This document shows positions 5,922 to 6,750 of a stretch of DNA of 6,750 bases, piece after piece. The notes under the pieces were generated by a model that saw only the letters and a list, made by a program, of their open reading frames with translations, was not told the origin of the DNA and searched no databases. The stretch is from the NCBI GenBank assembly GCA_902766085.1, contig CACXCH010000072.1:1-6750 (forward strand), written 5' to 3'. The translations under genes and the position numbers were made by a program. This stretch comes from an uncultured Eubacteriales bacterium (GTDB lineage: Bacteria > Bacillota > Clostridia > TANB77 > CAG-508). Position 1 is the first letter of the stretch, and the number at the start of each line of letters is the position of its first letter.

Positions 5922-6650
5922 CTATCTTATGATTATTGCAGTGATGTTATCTCTACCACCATTATCATTAGCTTTTTGTACAAGTGGCTTTGTTGCATCT
6001 GTAGGATTTTCACTAATAATTTTACAAATTTCCTCATCTGAAATCATATTAGTTAATCCATCTGAACACATTAAATAGACATCACCTTTTATGAATCCTT
6101 TTATCATACAATCAGGTTCAATATATTCTGAACAACCAAGTGCTTTCATAAGCATATTTTTATCAGGATGGCTTTTACTTTCTTCCTCTGTAATTTTTCC
6201 TTCATCAACTAGTTGTTGAACATAGCTATGATCCTTTGTTAATTTTCTGAAAAAATCTTTTCTTAACCTATATATTCTGCTATCTCCAATATGTGAAATA
6301 AAAGCTTTGCTCTGGTAAAACAAGCAAATGTCAAGTGTTGTTCCCATTTTTCTAAGTTCCACATTTTTTTCTGATTTTTCGTGGACAACAAGATTAGCAT
6401 ACTGTGAGGCCCCTTTTACCAATTCAAGCAATGTTTCTTTAGATTCAAGAGATTTGTCATAATTATCAATTATATAGTTTTTTGCAGTTTTAACAGCTAA
6501 CTGACTTGCAATCTCTCCACCATTGTAGCCACCCATTCCATCTGCTAAAATAAATAGTTGAACCTTGTCATTTGGGTAACTTACATAAAAATAATCTTCA
6601 TTTATTTCTCGAGCTTTTCCCACATCTGATGTTGCAAAAGCTTGTATCAT
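5922..6650 (-). CDS. prpC: PP2C-family Ser/Thr protein phosphatase (PrpC/Stp)
   Basis: This 242-residue cytosolic PPM/PP2C phosphatase is expected to remove phosphates from PrkC and its substrates. The complete bacterial PP2C motif series is visible: SDVGKAREINEDYF at 8-21 (phosphate-binding Arg14 and acidic Glu18/Asp19); ADGMGG at 36-41 (metal ligand Asp37); GTTLD at 103-107; GDSRIYRLR at 122-130; the flap region with KDHSYVQQLVDEG at 139-151; CSDGLTNMI at 195-203 (metal ligand Asp197); and GGRDNITAI at 231-239 (metal ligand Asp234). Nothing catalytic is missing and the length is normal for the family. The start is fixed by a strong Shine-Dalgarno that overlaps the rlmN stop. The prkC kinase follows 89 bases downstream, the classic phosphatase/kinase pairing. 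No promoter of its own is evident, so expression from an upstream rlmN promoter is likely. Confidence 0.96.
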   Translation of the reverse strand: MIQAFATSDVGKAREINEDYFYVSYPNDKVQLFILADGMGGYNGGEIASQLAVKTAKNYIIDNYDKSLESKETLLELVKGASQYANLVVHEKSEKNVELRKMGTTLDICLFYQSKAFISHIGDSRIYRLRKDFFRKLTKDHSYVQQLVDEGKITEEESKSHPDKNMLMKALGCSEYIEPDCMIKGFIKGDVYLMCSDGLTNMISDEEICKIISENPTDATKPLVQKANDNGGRDNITAIIIR

Positions 6651-6656
6651 TCAATT

Positions 6657-6663
6657 TCCTCCT
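6657..6663 (-). promoter_or_regulatory. prpC ribosome-binding site overlapping the rlmN stop
   Basis: On the minus strand AGGAGGA stands six bases before the prpC ATG, a near-perfect Shine-Dalgarno. Its first bases are shared with the rlmN stop TAG (6664-6662), an arrangement that suits translational coupling. It confirms the ATG at 6650 as the prpC start. Confidence 0.85.
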
Positions 6664-6750
6664 ATTGATTTTTTAAATTTTGCCTTCTAAGTTGGCCACA
6701 TGCTGCATTAATATCAGACCCTAATTCTCTACGAATAGTTGCTGTAATTC
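6662..6750 (-). CDS. rlmN: 23S rRNA/tRNA adenine-C2 methyltransferase RlmN, C-terminal end (partial)
   Basis: Only the last 28 codons and the TAG stop are present; the rest lies beyond the high-coordinate edge. The visible tail contains RRELGSDINAACGQLRR, the signature C-terminus of the RlmN/Cfr radical-SAM family. RlmN methylates C2 of A2503 in 23S rRNA and of A37 in some tRNAs. The Cys in AACGQL matches the second catalytic cysteine of the family (Cys355 in E. coli), which carries the methyl group transferred from SAM. The stop codon (6664-6662) overlaps the Shine-Dalgarno sequence of prpC, and only 11 bases separate the two genes, so they are almost certainly co-transcribed. The order rlmN-prpC-prkC is widely conserved in Firmicutes, which supports the call. 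The radical-SAM CxxxCxxC cluster cannot be checked here. Confidence 0.93.
   Translation of the reverse strand, partial: ITATIRRELGSDINAACGQLRRQNLKNQ

Overview
This is an AT-rich window in which every supportable gene lies on the minus strand. It looks like the chromosome of a low-GC, spore-forming Clostridia-type Firmicute. The evidence is the rlmN-prpC-prkC gene order, a SipL-type SPOCS/LysM spore-coat protein, strong purine-rich Shine-Dalgarno sites, and TGA used as a stop (sipL). I cannot name the genus; an uncultured gut clostridial lineage is a guess.

Read in the direction of transcription, from high to low coordinates, the window opens with the last 28 codons of rlmN (23S rRNA/tRNA adenine-C2 methyltransferase). 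Its stop codon overlaps the ribosome-binding site of prpC, a PP2C-type Ser/Thr phosphatase. An 89-base gap separates prpC from prkC, a membrane Ser/Thr kinase with three extracellular PASTA repeats and an extra beta-rich C-terminal region. A 15-bp hairpin just past the prkC stop appears to close this unit. Next come nth (endonuclease III with an intact 4Fe-4S motif) and sipL (spore morphogenesis). A compact, self-contained tRNA-Gln(CUG) unit follows, with its own promoter and terminator. The last gene is a membrane-anchored glycine-rich surface protein that runs off the low-coordinate edge.

PrpC and PrkC form the usual antagonistic phosphatase/kinase pair that couples cell-wall state to growth, and in some bacilli to spore germination. 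SipL belongs to the machinery that fixes the SpoIVA coat basement layer to the forespore. Nth and tRNA-Gln are housekeeping genes.

The most notable item is the glycine-rich gene. It is split by a one-base insertion at 459/460 inside a GGN (glycine) tract. Downstream, the restored frame stays open for 152 codons to the window edge with the same glycine-rich character. Its domain resembles the glycine-rich domain of animal ALK/LTK receptors. The lesion could be a sequencing or assembly error, a real mutation, phase variation, or (less likely) a recoding site. I see no CRISPR array, insertion sequence, phage gene or recognisable defence system. No stretch over 300 bases lacks a gene.
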